Source of the DNA: Nocardia panacis
GTDB lineage: Bacteria > Actinomycetota > Actinomycetes > Mycobacteriales > Mycobacteriaceae
Length of the DNA: 64,000 nt
Assembly: GCF_003598715.1 (NCBI RefSeq)
Contig: NZ_QZFU01000016.1
Span: forward strand, 372,001 to 436,000
Direction: 5' to 3'
Every line of letters starts with the position of its first letter. The first letter of the stretch is position 1. Below are positions 34,779-44,619 of this stretch, one piece after another. Made by a program: the position numbers and the translations under genes. The notes under the pieces were generated by a model. It did no database searches, was not told the origin of the DNA, and saw nothing but the letters and a program-made list of their open reading frames with translations.

Positions 34779-35033
34779 TCACGCCTGTCCGAAAAGATGG
34801 ATGCCGAAGTGCGTGGCGATGAATGCCTTGGCGGTGTACAGAATGCCGACGGCGATGGCCAACAGCACCATGGCGAAGCACAGCATCGCGCCGGCCAGCG
34901 CCGGATAGCCGCGCCGCTCCCCGGAATAGAGTCGCACTCCGAGCGCGAAGACGCTCGGCAGCCCGGCGCCCAGTACGAGCGCGGCCAGCAGCACCTTCCA
35001 CAGCTCGCTGAGGTTCGTGATCAAGGTGTGCAC
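34779..35033 (-). CDS. Small membrane protein next to pit
   Basis: An 84-residue protein with two membrane helices (LLAALVLGAGLPSVFALGVRLY and AMLCFAMVLLAIAVGILYTA). A perfect AGGAGG binding site lies before the GTG at 35033. It is eight bases downstream of the phosphate permease gene and corresponds in position and size to Rv0544c of M. tuberculosis, from memory. It may be an accessory subunit of the permease. The much longer frame in which it lies is a shadow of pit. Confidence 0.85.
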   Translation of the reverse strand: MHTLITNLSELWKVLLAALVLGAGLPSVFALGVRLYSGERRGYPALAGAMLCFAMVLLAIAVGILYTAKAFIATHFGIHLFGQA

Positions 35034-35041
35034 GCCGCCTC

Positions 35042-36220
35042 CTAAATCTGCGCGGGCGCGGCATTGGCGGCTTGCGTGCCGCCACCGGGCCACTCGTTGA
35101 CATTGTCGCCGGTCACCGCGTCCCGCCGCGACCGCAGGTAGATCAGTGTCGACAGCGCCACCAGTAGGGCGAACACCACCAGCACGCCGAGCAGACCGCC
35201 GAGCAGGTGCGCGATGGCCCAGCAGATCGCGCCCGCGACCCCGGCCAGCGGCAGGGTCAGCCCCCAGGCCACCACCATCCGCCCCATGACGCCCCAGCGC
35301 ACCTCCGCGTGCTTGCCCAGGCCGGTGCCGAGGATCGAGCCGGTCGCGGTCTGCGTGGTGGACAGCGGCAGGCCGAAGTGCGCGGAGCTGAGAATGATGG
35401 CCGCCGATGCGGATTCGGCGGCCAAGCCCTGCGGTGAATCGATCTCCACCAGGCCCTTGCCGAGGGTGCGGATGATGCGCCAGCCGCCGAGGTAGGTGCC
35501 CAGGGCGATGGCGCAGGCGCAGGCCGCCATGACCCACAGCGGCATATCGTCGTTCTGCCCCAGGGTGCCGTGCGCGACCAGCGCGAGGAAGATCACGCCC
35601 ATGGTCTTCTGCGCGTCGTTGGTGCCGTGGGCCAGCGAGACCAATGCGGCCGAACCGATCTGCCCCCAACGGAATCCCGCGCTGACCCGCTGCTGGTCGA
35701 TCCCCCTGGTGATCCGGTAGACCGCCCATGTCCCGATGGCCGAGACCGCGGCGGCGACCACCGGCGCCAGCACGGCGGGCAGGATGATCTTGGTGACCAC
35801 GCCGTCGGCGCCGGATGCCCAGATCACCCCGTTGAAGCCGAGCGCGGCGATGGTGGCCCCGATCAACCCGCCGAACAGCGCGTGCGAGGAACTCGACGGC
35901 AGACCGAACAGCCAGGTCAACAGGTTCCACAGAATCCCGCCGACCAATCCGGCGAACACGATGATGAGCAGGTCGTGCCCGTGCACGGCATCGAGTCGGA
36001 CGATGCCCTTGGCCACGGTGGCGGCGACGGCGACCGACAGGAACGCCCCCAGCAGGTTGAGCGCGGCCGAGAGCGCGACGGCGATCTTGGGCCGCAGCGC
36101 GCCGGTGGCGATGGAGGTGGCCATCGCATTGGCGGTGTCGTGGAAACCATTCGTGAAATCGAATGCGAGTGCCGTGATGATGACGATCAATAGAACAAGT
36201 AGTTCACCGGTCACCCCCAT
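35042..36220 (-). CDS. pit: Low-affinity inorganic phosphate transporter
   Basis: A 392-residue membrane protein of the PiT family. Both inverted-repeat signatures are visible: FDFTNGFHDTANAMA near the N-terminus and SLAHGTNDAQKTMGV in the middle, plus GLPSSSSHALFGGLIGA and FGLPLSTTQTATGSILG. It takes up phosphate, probably as a metal-phosphate complex with protons. The ATG at 36220 gives the usual short N-terminus; 36241 is an alternative. First gene of a four-gene unit with the small membrane protein and two DUF3349 proteins. Confidence 0.95.
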   Translation of the reverse strand: MGVTGELLVLLIVIITALAFDFTNGFHDTANAMATSIATGALRPKIAVALSAALNLLGAFLSVAVAATVAKGIVRLDAVHGHDLLIIVFAGLVGGILWNLLTWLFGLPSSSSHALFGGLIGATIAALGFNGVIWASGADGVVTKIILPAVLAPVVAAAVSAIGTWAVYRITRGIDQQRVSAGFRWGQIGSAALVSLAHGTNDAQKTMGVIFLALVAHGTLGQNDDMPLWVMAACACAIALGTYLGGWRIIRTLGKGLVEIDSPQGLAAESASAAIILSSAHFGLPLSTTQTATGSILGTGLGKHAEVRWGVMGRMVVAWGLTLPLAGVAGAICWAIAHLLGGLLGVLVVFALLVALSTLIYLRSRRDAVTGDNVNEWPGGGTQAANAAPAQI

Positions 36221-36320
36221 AGTGTGCGATACCGCCCGCATCGATTGCCAAACGGTTGCCCAATGCTGGGTGGCCGCGACGATGCGCTAGCGTGAAGATT
36301 TATCGACCGCGCGGCACTGT

Positions 36321-37844
36321 TCAGCGCAGACCTTCCGGGAGCAGGGCGCGCACCGCGCCGATGGTGTCGGCTGCGGCGGGATCCTTGTCCGGCCGGTAGC
36401 GCACCACCCTGGCGAAGCGCAGCGCGACACCGCCCGGATAGCGCGGGCTCGCTTGCACACCGTCCAGCGCGATCTCCACCACCAGTTCCGGACGCAGGTA
36501 CACCGTGTACTCGTCGCGACCGCGTTCGTGGCGCGGGAATTCGGCGGTCTGCCACTGCAGCAGTGCGTCGGTGAGACCCTTGAAGGTCTTGCCGACCATG
36601 ACCGGCTCGCCCGTCTCCGGATCGCGCGCGCCCAGATGCAGATTCGACAGGTACCCGGTGCGGCGGCCGTATCCCCATTCCGCGCCGAGCACCAGCAGAT
36701 CCAGGGTGTGGGTCGGTTTGATCTTCTGCCAGGAGCGGCCGCGGCGGCCCGCCGCGTAGGGCGCGGTGAGCGATTTGATCATGACACCCTCGTGTCCGGC
36801 CTCGAGGGCGCCGTCGAAATATTCGGCGGCGGTCTCGGCATCGGGTTCGAGCAGCGCGGGCATGGTGTGCGCGGCCGCGACCTTGGTCAGCGCGCGGCGC
36901 CGCTCGGAAAGCGGCGCGTCGAGCAGATCGGCGCCGTCCAGGTGTAGGCAGTCGAAAAAGTAAGGGTGCAGGAGCAATTCGCGGGTGTTGCTTACATCCG
37001 CGAAGCGGCTCATGGTCTCCTGGAAGGGGCGCGGACGACCGGAGTCGTTGAGCGCCAGCGTTTCTCCATCGAGGACGACGCTCTCGCAATCCAGGCCGGC
37101 GACCAATTCGACCAGTTCGGGCACGCCCGAGGTGATATCGCGCAGCGTCCTGGTGAATACCCAGACCCGAGATCCGCAGCGATGCACCTGGATTCGCGCG
37201 CCATCCATCTTCAACTCGACGCTCACCGCGCCGTCCAACTCGGCGAGCGCCTCCTCGAGCGACGCGCCAGGGGAGGCCAGCATGGGCTGGATCGGGCGAC
37301 CCACCGTGAGCCGGAACCGCGCCAGCTCCGCCGCACCGCCCCGCATGGCCGCCGCCGCGGTGATCGGCAACTGACCCGAGAGCATGTAGGCGCGACGCAC
37401 CAGGTCCACCGGGACCGCGGCGGCCTGCGCGAGGGCCTCGGCCACCAGCGCGGCGAGCGCGCCCTGCCGCAGTTCGCCCATCAGCAGGCGCAACAGGAAT
37501 TCCTGCTCGGCTTTGGTGGCCGCCTGCCACAGCGCGCCGAGGACTTCCTTGCGGCGCGTGGCCGAGCCGGCTCCGGAGAGCCCGGCCAGTTCGGTGAGCA
37601 CGGCGTCGACCCGCGCGACCGTCAATGCCGCCACCTCGGCGGGCGCACCGTCGAGTCCGGTCACGGTGCGCCAGCCCGCGCCGATGCGGCCCTGCAACAA
37701 CTCGCCGGACACCCACGCCACGACGGCAGGCACCTCGTCGACCGCGGCAGCGCCGATCAGCTCGGCGAGCGCGGCCGTCTTCGCCTTGCGCGACCTGGTG
37801 GCCCGCACGGCTTCCGAGGCGGAGACGACGGCGGTGAACAGCAC
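36321..37844 (-). CDS. ligB: ATP-dependent DNA ligase LigB
   Basis: A 507-residue ATP-dependent ligase. The adenylated lysine is Lys212 in VELKMDGARIQVH. Nucleotidyltransferase motifs follow (VVLDGETLALN, HEGVMIKSL, WQKIKPTHTLDLLVLG), then an OB-fold ending near residue 490. An N-terminal DNA-binding domain occupies residues 1-180. Size and motif positions match actinobacterial LigB, a secondary ligase beside the essential NAD-dependent LigA. It is divergent from ramB with 95 bases between. Confidence 0.95.
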   Translation of the reverse strand: MLFTAVVSASEAVRATRSRKAKTAALAELIGAAAVDEVPAVVAWVSGELLQGRIGAGWRTVTGLDGAPAEVAALTVARVDAVLTELAGLSGAGSATRRKEVLGALWQAATKAEQEFLLRLLMGELRQGALAALVAEALAQAAAVPVDLVRRAYMLSGQLPITAAAAMRGGAAELARFRLTVGRPIQPMLASPGASLEEALAELDGAVSVELKMDGARIQVHRCGSRVWVFTRTLRDITSGVPELVELVAGLDCESVVLDGETLALNDSGRPRPFQETMSRFADVSNTRELLLHPYFFDCLHLDGADLLDAPLSERRRALTKVAAAHTMPALLEPDAETAAEYFDGALEAGHEGVMIKSLTAPYAAGRRGRSWQKIKPTHTLDLLVLGAEWGYGRRTGYLSNLHLGARDPETGEPVMVGKTFKGLTDALLQWQTAEFPRHERGRDEYTVYLRPELVVEIALDGVQASPRYPGGVALRFARVVRYRPDKDPAAADTIGAVRALLPEGLR

Positions 37845-37939
37845 GAACTAGACGGTATCGCGCCCCTGTGACACCCCGCGGGGATCCCACCTGCTAATTC
37901 GACATTGGCAGGAATGCGAAATCCCCATAAACTGGACGA

Positions 37940-39346
37940 ATGGCCAAGACATATGTCGGCGCGCGGCTGCGACAGTTGCGCACCGAGCGGGGGCTGAGCC
38001 AGGTCTCGCTGGCCCAAAAGCTGGAGATCTCGGCCAGCTACCTCAACCAGATCGAACACGACGTGCGCCCGCTCACCGTACCGGTGCTGCTGCGCATCAG
38101 CGAAGTCTTCGGTGTGGACGCCACCTTCTTCTCCTCCCAGGACGACACCCGGCTCATCGCCGAACTCCAGGAAGTGGTGCTCGATCAGGAATTGGGCATC
38201 GAGGCCGACACCCAGGAGATCGCCGATATGGTCTCCGCCCACCCCAGCATGGCGCGCGCCATGGTGAGTATGCACCGGCGCTACCGCAACACCTCCGCCC
38301 AGTTGGCCGCGGCCACCGAGGACCGCTTCGCCGACGGCTCCGGCAGCGCCGCCATCAGCAAACCGCACGAGGAGGTGCGCGACTACTTCTACCAGCGGCA
38401 GAACTACATCCACGAATTGGACACCGCCGCAGAGGAATTGACCGCACGCATCCGCTTCCACGGCGGCGATGTGCACAGCGAGATCGCGCGCAGGCTGCGC
38501 GCGCACGATGTGCGCATCGTCGAACGCATCGACCTCGGCAATGGCGTGCTGCACCGCTACGAACCGCAGACCAGGCAGCTCGAGATCGCCCCGCACCTGT
38601 CCGGCGGCCAGCGCACCTTCAAACTCGCCGCCGAACTGGCCTACTTCGAATGCGGCGATCTGCTCGAGAAGCTGGTCGAGGAGGGCAATTTCGCCTCCGA
38701 GGACACCCGCAAACTGGCCATGCTCGGCCTGGCCAACTACTTCGCGGCGGCGACTGTGCTGCCCTACACGCACTTCCACGAAGTGGCCGAGGATTTCCAC
38801 TACGACATCGAACGGCTCTCGGCCCTGTTCACCCAGAGCTACGAGACCATCTGCCATCGGCTTTCCACTCTGCAGCGGCCCAAACTTCGCGGGGTGCCGT
38901 TCTCGTTCGTGCGGGTGGACCGCGCGGGCAATATGTCGAAACGCCAGTCCGCCACCGGATTCCACTTCTCCTCCAGCGGCGGCACCTGTCCGCTGTGGAA
39001 TGTGTACGAGACCTTCGCCTATCCGGGCAAGATCATGACCCAGATCGCGCAGATGCCCGACGGTCGCAAATACCTGTGGGTGGCGCGCACCGTCGAGCGG
39101 CGCGCCATCCGCTACGGCCAGCCGAGCAAGATGTTCGCCATCGGTCTCGGTTGCGAACTGCGGCACGCGGGGCGGGTGGTCTACGCCGACGGGTTCGACC
39201 TCGACGAGGTCAAACCCACCCTCATCGGCGCGGGCTGCCGAGTCTGCGAGCGCGCCAACTGCCCGCAGCGCGCCTTCCCGCCGCTGGGCAAGACACTCGA
39301 TATCAGTGAGCACCGCAGCTCCGTCTCCCCATACGTGCTGAAGTAG
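37940..39346 (+). CDS. ramB: RamB-type regulator of acetate/propionate metabolism
   Basis: A 468-residue regulator with an N-terminal XRE helix-turn-helix (GLSQVSLAQKLEISASYLNQ) and an IrrE/ImmA-like middle part (KLAAELAYFECGDLLEKLV). The C-terminal short-chain-fatty-acid domain has the cysteine cluster GAGCRVCERANCPQRAFPP. RamB represses glyoxylate-shunt and acetate genes in Corynebacterium and controls icl1 in Mycobacterium. The likely target aceA lies 22 kb away with TTTGCAAA-type sites. The start ATG is preceded by an AT-rich promoter-like stretch. Confidence 0.93.
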   Translation: MAKTYVGARLRQLRTERGLSQVSLAQKLEISASYLNQIEHDVRPLTVPVLLRISEVFGVDATFFSSQDDTRLIAELQEVVLDQELGIEADTQEIADMVSAHPSMARAMVSMHRRYRNTSAQLAAATEDRFADGSGSAAISKPHEEVRDYFYQRQNYIHELDTAAEELTARIRFHGGDVHSEIARRLRAHDVRIVERIDLGNGVLHRYEPQTRQLEIAPHLSGGQRTFKLAAELAYFECGDLLEKLVEEGNFASEDTRKLAMLGLANYFAAATVLPYTHFHEVAEDFHYDIERLSALFTQSYETICHRLSTLQRPKLRGVPFSFVRVDRAGNMSKRQSATGFHFSSSGGTCPLWNVYETFAYPGKIMTQIAQMPDGRKYLWVARTVERRAIRYGQPSKMFAIGLGCELRHAGRVVYADGFDLDEVKPTLIGAGCRVCERANCPQRAFPPLGKTLDISEHRSSVSPYVLK

Positions 39347-39775
39347 CTAGTACACGAACTCGTAGCTCGGCAACCTGCGCAGACCCGCGCTCACCTCGTG
39401 CACCAAATCCTCGTAGCCGATGGCCAATTGGGCCAGTCGGTCCCAGGCGGCGTGGATCGCCCATTCGGGCTCGGTGTAGAGGGCGGCGTGGGCGGCGACG
39501 GAATATTCGGCCAGGCGGTCCACCACCGTGCCGACGCTCTCGGTGTGCATATGCGCGCCGCCGGGCGGCAGCGGCAGTTCGACCGCGACCCACCGGTCGA
39601 TATCGTGCACGATGCGGGTGCGGTGGGTGTCGATCGCCACGACGGCAACGGTTTTGGCGTGCGGGCGATGCTTGTGCAGGCCCGCGAGCAGATACGCGGA
39701 GTCGAGAACGGGGTGGCCGCCGCGCGGCGCGATACGCACGGCGTCGAGCACCTGTTCCTTGGTCGGCAGTTCCAT
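39347..39775 (-). CDS. DUF4254 family protein (locus 1)
   Basis: A 142-residue helical protein. The second half has the DUF4254 hallmark THRTRIVHDIDRWVAVEL, HTESVGTVVDRLAEY and AAWDRLAQLAIGYEDLVHEV. A paralogue with the same motifs lies at 58196-58630. The family is a four-helix-like fold of unknown function, common in Nocardia. Downstream it abuts the ramB stop; upstream, about 95 bases away, is a 98-residue hypothetical gene on the same strand, which probably belongs to the same unit. The ATG at 39775 starts at the conserved MELPTKEQVL. Confidence 0.78.
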   Translation of the reverse strand: MELPTKEQVLDAVRIAPRGGHPVLDSAYLLAGLHKHRPHAKTVAVVAIDTHRTRIVHDIDRWVAVELPLPPGGAHMHTESVGTVVDRLAEYSVAAHAALYTEPEWAIHAAWDRLAQLAIGYEDLVHEVSAGLRRLPSYEFVY

Positions 39776-39870
39776 GGGATAACCCCTCTGGTTGGGCGGA
39801 TGGTGGCGGCGCGGCGGAAGGTGGGTGGGATCTGCGAATTCGACTCGGGGATAGGAGATTTCGGCCCGTT

Positions 39871-40167
39871 TCAACTTCGGTTCCGGCCCGAGCGTCGATT
39901 CGGGCGACGACGGCCGGGGCCGCTGTCCCACGGATGTTCGAGCGCGATCAACCCGAGAACCTCCAGCGCGGTGAGCCCCACCCGCTCGGCGAGTTCGGCC
40001 AGCCACTGCGCGGCATCGGCGGCTTGGATGGCGGCGGCGGCCTGTTCGGTGCTGAAGGCGCGCCCGCGCAGGTAGGACACCACCCAGCGGTCGTCGCCGA
40101 CCCGCCGGGCCTGGTGATTCGTGTGATCGCCCGTCAGCCAGACCCGATCGACAACGTGCACCGCCAT
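39871..40167 (-). CDS. Hypothetical protein upstream of DUF4254 gene
   Basis: A 98-residue protein starting MAVHVVDRVWLTGDHTNHQA, with a short beta-rich N-terminus, a helical middle and a basic Arg/Gly-rich tail. A GGGG sequence precedes the ATG at 40167; a TTG at 40266 would lengthen it by 33 residues. I do not recognise the family. Its position upstream of the DUF4254 gene on the same strand suggests co-transcription. The basic tail might bind nucleic acid, but that is only a composition remark. Confidence 0.55.
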   Translation of the reverse strand: MAVHVVDRVWLTGDHTNHQARRVGDDRWVVSYLRGRAFSTEQAAAAIQAADAAQWLAELAERVGLTALEVLGLIALEHPWDSGPGRRRPNRRSGRNRS

Positions 40168-40588
40168 ATTCGCCAACCCCCTGCCATCCCGCCGTGCGGG
40201 ACTGGCCGAAAAGCCCCCGCCTGTTTGATGCACACGCACAGTAGGTTGGCTCGCCGAGGTCGTCAAGTGTACCGACGGACGGTTCGCAAATGGCGAGCGA
40301 TCGACCCGAAATGACTCGCACGCAGTACTTTTCCCGAACCAGCCGACCGACGGTTCGCGCCCCGCAACGCACCCGTCCGGCAGCCGACCTTCGTAGGTGG
40401 CGTCGGCATCCAGGGGTGCCGCCAGGGGCGGTTCGGGAGATTGGTGACGAATTCGCCGAATCGCCGCAGGTCGGGTCGACGACCCGCGCCCGCGTGCCCG
40501 AGAGCTACCCGATTCGAATCGTCACGGTACGCGGCGAGGGGCGGTGCGATCCCGCACCACCCCTCGAATTCCACTGCCGCGCAACCGT
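40168..40588. other. Intergenic region upstream of the DUF4254 locus
   Basis: 421 bases between the 98-residue gene and the MFS stop. The word GACGGTTCGC occurs twice, 71 bases apart (40278-40287 and 40349-40358). Frames on both strands lack binding sites and coding character. Nothing else was seen. Confidence 0.5.
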
Positions 40589-41812
40589 CTACTCGACACC
40601 GCGACGGAGCCGGATCCCGACGAACGTGAGCACCAGCGCCGCCACCAGCAGCAGGGCCAGGGTCCAGGCCAGCACCGAGAATCCGTGCGGTGCGGCGGCG
40701 GAGGCGACGATCGGACCGGCGGTGGCACCGACATAGAAGCTGAACATCGCGACAGACGTCGCGGCGGCGCGTGATTCGCCACCGAACCGCCCTGCGCTCT
40801 GCAGGACCGCGGGGGCGATGGTGCCGAGGCCGCCGACCAGCACCGCGAGCAATACGGTGAGCACGGCCAAGTGGGCGCCCTCGAAGGTGGCCACCACCAT
40901 CGCCGCGGCGGCGATGACGACGCCGAGCATGATCTGTCCGTGCAGCGACAATCGCGACAGCGGGACGGCCAGTAGCGGCAGCGCCACCATGACCGGCAGT
41001 GCGCCCGCCCGCAAGGTCAGCAGTTCACTCGAACCCTTGACCAGGCCGGTCAATTCGATCCCGGTGTAGACCCCGACCATCACCGCCATACTCAGCGCGC
41101 CCGCCGCAAGCATGGGTAGTAGCGGCCGGATGCGCAGTATGGCGGGGATGGCGGCGTAGCTGTGCCGCAGCGGTTTGTCCGCGCCGGTCGGGGCGTCGTC
41201 GAGCATGACCGCGCGCAGCGCGAAGGCCAGTGCCGCGAAAAGCACTGCGGAGCCGAGGAATACGGTGCGCCACGGGAAGGCGGCGGCCACCGTCTGCGAG
41301 ACGATCTGCGCGATGACCGTGGCGGCCAGGAATGACGTGGCCACCGACATGGTGACGACCGCGCGATGCGCGGGTTCGATGCGGGTGGCGACGTAGGCCA
41401 TGATCGCGGGCGGGATGGATCCAACCACCAGCCCCTGTGCGATGCGCAGCCCGATGGCCACCGGCACATCGAAGGCCAGACCGGTCAATAGGGTGACCAC
41501 TGCGGCGACCAGCATGCCGGTCAGCAGGACGCGGCGGTGCCCGAAGCGATCAGAGAGCGGGCCGAACAGGACGAAGCCGCCCGCGTAGCCGAAGGCGAAG
41601 GCGCTGATGATCCAGGTCATGGCGGCCGAGCCTGCGCTCCACTCCGCGCGCATGGCGCTGAACAGGGGAATCGGTGTGTACATCTGGCCGGTGGCCAGGA
41701 GGGCGGACAGGACGAAGACCGGCAGGGTGCGCGCGGTGTGCGCGCGGGCCGAGAGGCCGGTGGCGGCGACCCGGACCGTCGTGGCCGGAGCGTGGAATGT
41801 CGGCGATGCCAT
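40589..41812 (-). CDS. MFS multidrug/solute efflux transporter
   Basis: A 407-residue major facilitator with about 12 helices. The loop 2-3 motif is GPLSDRFGHRRVLLTG and the motif C-like region lies in the fifth helix (AQGLVVGSIPPAIMAYVA). It is of the drug:H+ antiporter type (DHA1, AraJ/CmlA-like). It is divergent from a TetR gene with a clear palindrome between, the usual layout of a repressor-controlled efflux pump. The ATG at 41812 is the family start. The substrate is unknown. Confidence 0.9.
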   Translation of the reverse strand: MASPTFHAPATTVRVAATGLSARAHTARTLPVFVLSALLATGQMYTPIPLFSAMRAEWSAGSAAMTWIISAFAFGYAGGFVLFGPLSDRFGHRRVLLTGMLVAAVVTLLTGLAFDVPVAIGLRIAQGLVVGSIPPAIMAYVATRIEPAHRAVVTMSVATSFLAATVIAQIVSQTVAAAFPWRTVFLGSAVLFAALAFALRAVMLDDAPTGADKPLRHSYAAIPAILRIRPLLPMLAAGALSMAVMVGVYTGIELTGLVKGSSELLTLRAGALPVMVALPLLAVPLSRLSLHGQIMLGVVIAAAAMVVATFEGAHLAVLTVLLAVLVGGLGTIAPAVLQSAGRFGGESRAAATSVAMFSFYVGATAGPIVASAAAPHGFSVLAWTLALLLVAALVLTFVGIRLRRGVE

Positions 41813-41844
41813 GCGGAGAACGCTACGGTCGAGCCGATCCGTTG

Positions 41845-41865
41845 TCAACCAAATAGTTGGTTTGA
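41845..41865. promoter_or_regulatory. TetR operator between MFS and TetR genes
   Basis: AACCAA at 41847-41852 and TTGGTT at 41857-41862 form an inverted repeat with a 4-base spacer, extended by further partial symmetry (TCAA and TTTGA). It lies about 30 bases from both start codons. Confidence 0.7.
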
Positions 41866-41886
41866 GACGGTGGTAGAGTCCACTCC

Positions 41887-42771
41887 ATGACCACAAGTCG
41901 CAGTGCCGCGACCTCGAGCAGCGGTGACACCGCCTCCGGCGACGCGCCGACCAAACGCAGCGACGCGACGCGGCAGGCGCTGCTGCGCGCCGCGCGGGAC
42001 GAATTCGCCGAATACGGCCTGGCGGGCGCGCGCGTGGATCGCATCGCCGAGGCCGCCGGGGTGAACAAGGAACGCATCTACGGCCTTTTCGGCAGCAAGG
42101 ACAAGCTATTCGACGTCATCATCGTCGAGACGCTGCAGGAGTTCATGGCCATCGTCAATCCGCTGGCCGAGACCGATCCGGGGCGCTATGTGGCCAAACT
42201 GTTCGACTACCACAACAGCAATCCGCAACTCATGCGATTGATGCTGTGGGAGGCGCTGCACCGGGGCGATGACGCACACGATGTCGACGGCTGGCGCGCC
42301 CACCACTACGAGGCCAAATTCGAGCGCGCCAGTTCGCAATTCGGCGTCAGCAAGGAAGACGGCGGCCGCGTGCTGCTCGCGCTGTGCGGATTGTCGAACT
42401 GGAATCTCGCTGTGCCGCAGACGGTTCGAATGCTACTGGGGCCGGAGGCGGCCACCGACAAGACGGCCACGCGGGATTTCATGGCGAAATTCGCCAGAGC
42501 GGCCATGACGAGCTCCGATCTGGTGGTGCGCCAGGATATTCCGTCGGACGAGCCGGCCGGGGAGCCTGCGCCGGTCAAAGAGCTGACCGATCCGGTGGAC
42601 CGCGCCGCCGAACGCCTGCGCACCGCGCAGCTCGCCGTCGACGCGGCCCGCGAACAACTCGCCGACGCATTGCGCGCGGCCAATGCCGAAGGGGCCGGCG
42701 CCAATCAACTGGCCCGACAGGTCTCCGGCACCCTCTCCCGACCCGTCGTCCTCAAGCTGCTGGCCGACTAG
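41887..42771 (+). CDS. TetR-family regulator of the divergent efflux pump
   Basis: A 294-residue TetR protein, longer than usual. The DNA-binding domain is in residues 25-75 (DRIAEAAGVNKERIYGLFGSK). A ligand domain follows, and a C-terminal extension of about 90 residues has a helical segment rich in Ala/Glu/Arg (DRAAERLRTAQLAVDAAREQL). It probably represses the MFS gene and itself through the palindrome at 41845-41865. The C-terminal extension is not typical of the family and may be a coiled coil. Confidence 0.88.
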   Translation: MTTSRSAATSSSGDTASGDAPTKRSDATRQALLRAARDEFAEYGLAGARVDRIAEAAGVNKERIYGLFGSKDKLFDVIIVETLQEFMAIVNPLAETDPGRYVAKLFDYHNSNPQLMRLMLWEALHRGDDAHDVDGWRAHHYEAKFERASSQFGVSKEDGGRVLLALCGLSNWNLAVPQTVRMLLGPEAATDKTATRDFMAKFARAAMTSSDLVVRQDIPSDEPAGEPAPVKELTDPVDRAAERLRTAQLAVDAAREQLADALRAANAEGAGANQLARQVSGTLSRPVVLKLLAD

Positions 42772-42789
42772 GACCTGAGCCGGTTCGGA

Positions 42790-44619
42790 TCAGAAGGCGG
42801 CTTCGTCCAACCGCATGATGTCGTTGTCGAGTGCGGCCAGCACCGCCTTGGTCGCCGACAGTCCGGGCAGCACATTCTTCGCGAAGAAGCTCGCCACCGC
42901 GACCTTGCCGGAATAGAAGGCCCGGTCCTGCTCCCTCGCGCCCTCGGCCAGGGCCGCGGCGGCGACCTCGGCCTGCGCCAGCAGCCGCCAGGCGATGAGC
43001 AGATCGCCCACCGCGAGCAGCAAGCGCACCGAACCGAGCCCGACCTTGTACAGCTCGGTCGGATCCTGTTGGCCCGCCATCAGATATCCGGTGAGCGAAG
43101 CGGCCATGGCCTGGACATCGGCGAGCGCGGTGGCCAGCAGCTCCCGCTCGGCCTCGAAGTGGCCCGTCCGCGCCTGCAGGAAGGCCGCGATCCGCCCGGT
43201 GACATGGCCGATGGCCACGCCCTTGTCCCGAATGATCTTGCGGAAGAAGAAGTCCTGCGCCTGGATGGCGGTGGTGCCCTCGTAGAGCGAGTCGATCTTC
43301 GCATCGCGAATGTACTGCTCGATCGGGTAGTCCTGGAGATATCCGGACCCGCCGAGGGTTTGCAGCGATTCCGTCAGGTACTGGTAGGCGCGCTCGGAGC
43401 CGACGCCTTTCACGATCGGCAGCAGCAGATCGTCGACCCGGTGCGCCAATTCGGCATCGGCGCCCGAAACCAACTGCGCCACATCGGCATTCTGATGGGC
43501 TGCGGTGTAGAGGTAGATCGCGCGCAGACCTTCGGCGTACGCCTTCTGCATGGCCAGCGAACGCCGCACATCCGGATGGTGCGTGATCGCGACCCTGGGC
43601 GCGGCCTTGTCCGCCATCCTGGTCAGGTCCGCGCCCTGGATGCGCTGCTTGGCGTACTCCAAAGCGTTCAGGTATCCGGTGGACAGCGTGCCCGCGGACT
43701 TGACGCCCACCATCATTCGCGCGTTCTCGATCACCTTGAACATCTGCGCGATGCCGTTGTGCACCTCGCCGACCAACCAACCCTGCGCCGGACCCTGCGG
43801 CCCACCGAAGGTGAGTTCACAGGTGGGCGAGGACTTCAGGCCCATCTTGTGTTCGACATTGGTGACATAGACGCCATTGCGGGTCCCCAATTCGAGGGTC
43901 TGCGAATCGAAAAGGTATTTGGGCACATAGAACAGCGACAGGCCCTTGGTGCCGGGACCCGCGCCCTCGGGACGGGCGAGCACCAAATGGAAGACATTCT
44001 CGGCGGTGTCGCCGACATCGGCCCCGGAGATGAACCGCTTGACGCCCTCGATATGCCAGGTGCCGTCGGCCTGTTCGATCGCCTTGGTGCGCCCCGCGCC
44101 GACATCGGAACCGGCGTCGGGTTCGGTGAGCACCATGGTGCCCTGCCAACCGCGCTCGAATCCCGCTGTGGCCCAGTGCCGCTGCTGTTCGGTGCCGACC
44201 TCGTAGAGGACGGCGGCCATGACCGCGCCCATTCCGAAGAAGCTCGCCGACGGATTGGCGCAGGTGATCATCTCGTTGACCGCCCAGACCAGTGCGGCGG
44301 GCGCGGGTGTGCCGCCCATTGCCTCGGGCAGGCCGAGACCGGCCCAACCGGACTCGCGCACGGCCGCGACGGTGCGCGCGAGCGGTTCGGGCACCGTGAT
44401 CTCGTGGGTGGCCGGATCGAAGCGCACCGGGTCGCGGTCGGCGGCGGCGAAGGATTGCGCGACCGGCCCCTCCGCCAGCCGCTTGACCTCGCCCAGGATC
44501 GCGTGCGCGGTCTCGGAGTCGAGATCACCGTAGGCGCCGGTGTCGAGGAGCTTGTCCAGTCCGAACACCTCGAACAGGTTGAACTCGATATCCCGGACGT
44601 TCGCCCTGTAGTGACCCAC
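42790..44619 (-). CDS. fadE5: Acyl-CoA dehydrogenase, FadE5-like
   Basis: A 609-residue acyl-CoA dehydrogenase of the large two-domain class. The N-terminus [22 protein letters not shown] closely matches my memory of M. tuberculosis FadE5 (611 residues). FAD and substrate motifs are in [16 protein letters not shown] and [20 protein letters not shown]. It catalyses the first oxidation of fatty acyl-CoA beta-oxidation. The GTG at 44619 has AGGAGG upstream. Transcribed alone; a 7-bp inverted repeat about 130 bases upstream is a candidate operator. Confidence 0.93.
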   Translation of the reverse strand: MGHYRANVRDIEFNLFEVFGLDKLLDTGAYGDLDSETAHAILGEVKRLAEGPVAQSFAAADRDPVRFDPATHEITVPEPLARTVAAVRESGWAGLGLPEAMGGTPAPAALVWAVNEMITCANPSASFFGMGAVMAAVLYEVGTEQQRHWATAGFERGWQGTMVLTEPDAGSDVGAGRTKAIEQADGTWHIEGVKRFISGADVGDTAENVFHLVLARPEGAGPGTKGLSLFYVPKYLFDSQTLELGTRNGVYVTNVEHKMGLKSSPTCELTFGGPQGPAQGWLVGEVHNGIAQMFKVIENARMMVGVKSAGTLSTGYLNALEYAKQRIQGADLTRMADKAAPRVAITHHPDVRRSLAMQKAYAEGLRAIYLYTAAHQNADVAQLVSGADAELAHRVDDLLLPIVKGVGSERAYQYLTESLQTLGGSGYLQDYPIEQYIRDAKIDSLYEGTTAIQAQDFFFRKIIRDKGVAIGHVTGRIAAFLQARTGHFEAERELLATALADVQAMAASLTGYLMAGQQDPTELYKVGLGSVRLLLAVGDLLIAWRLLAQAEVAAAALAEGAREQDRAFYSGKVAVASFFAKNVLPGLSATKAVLAALDNDIMRLDEAAF

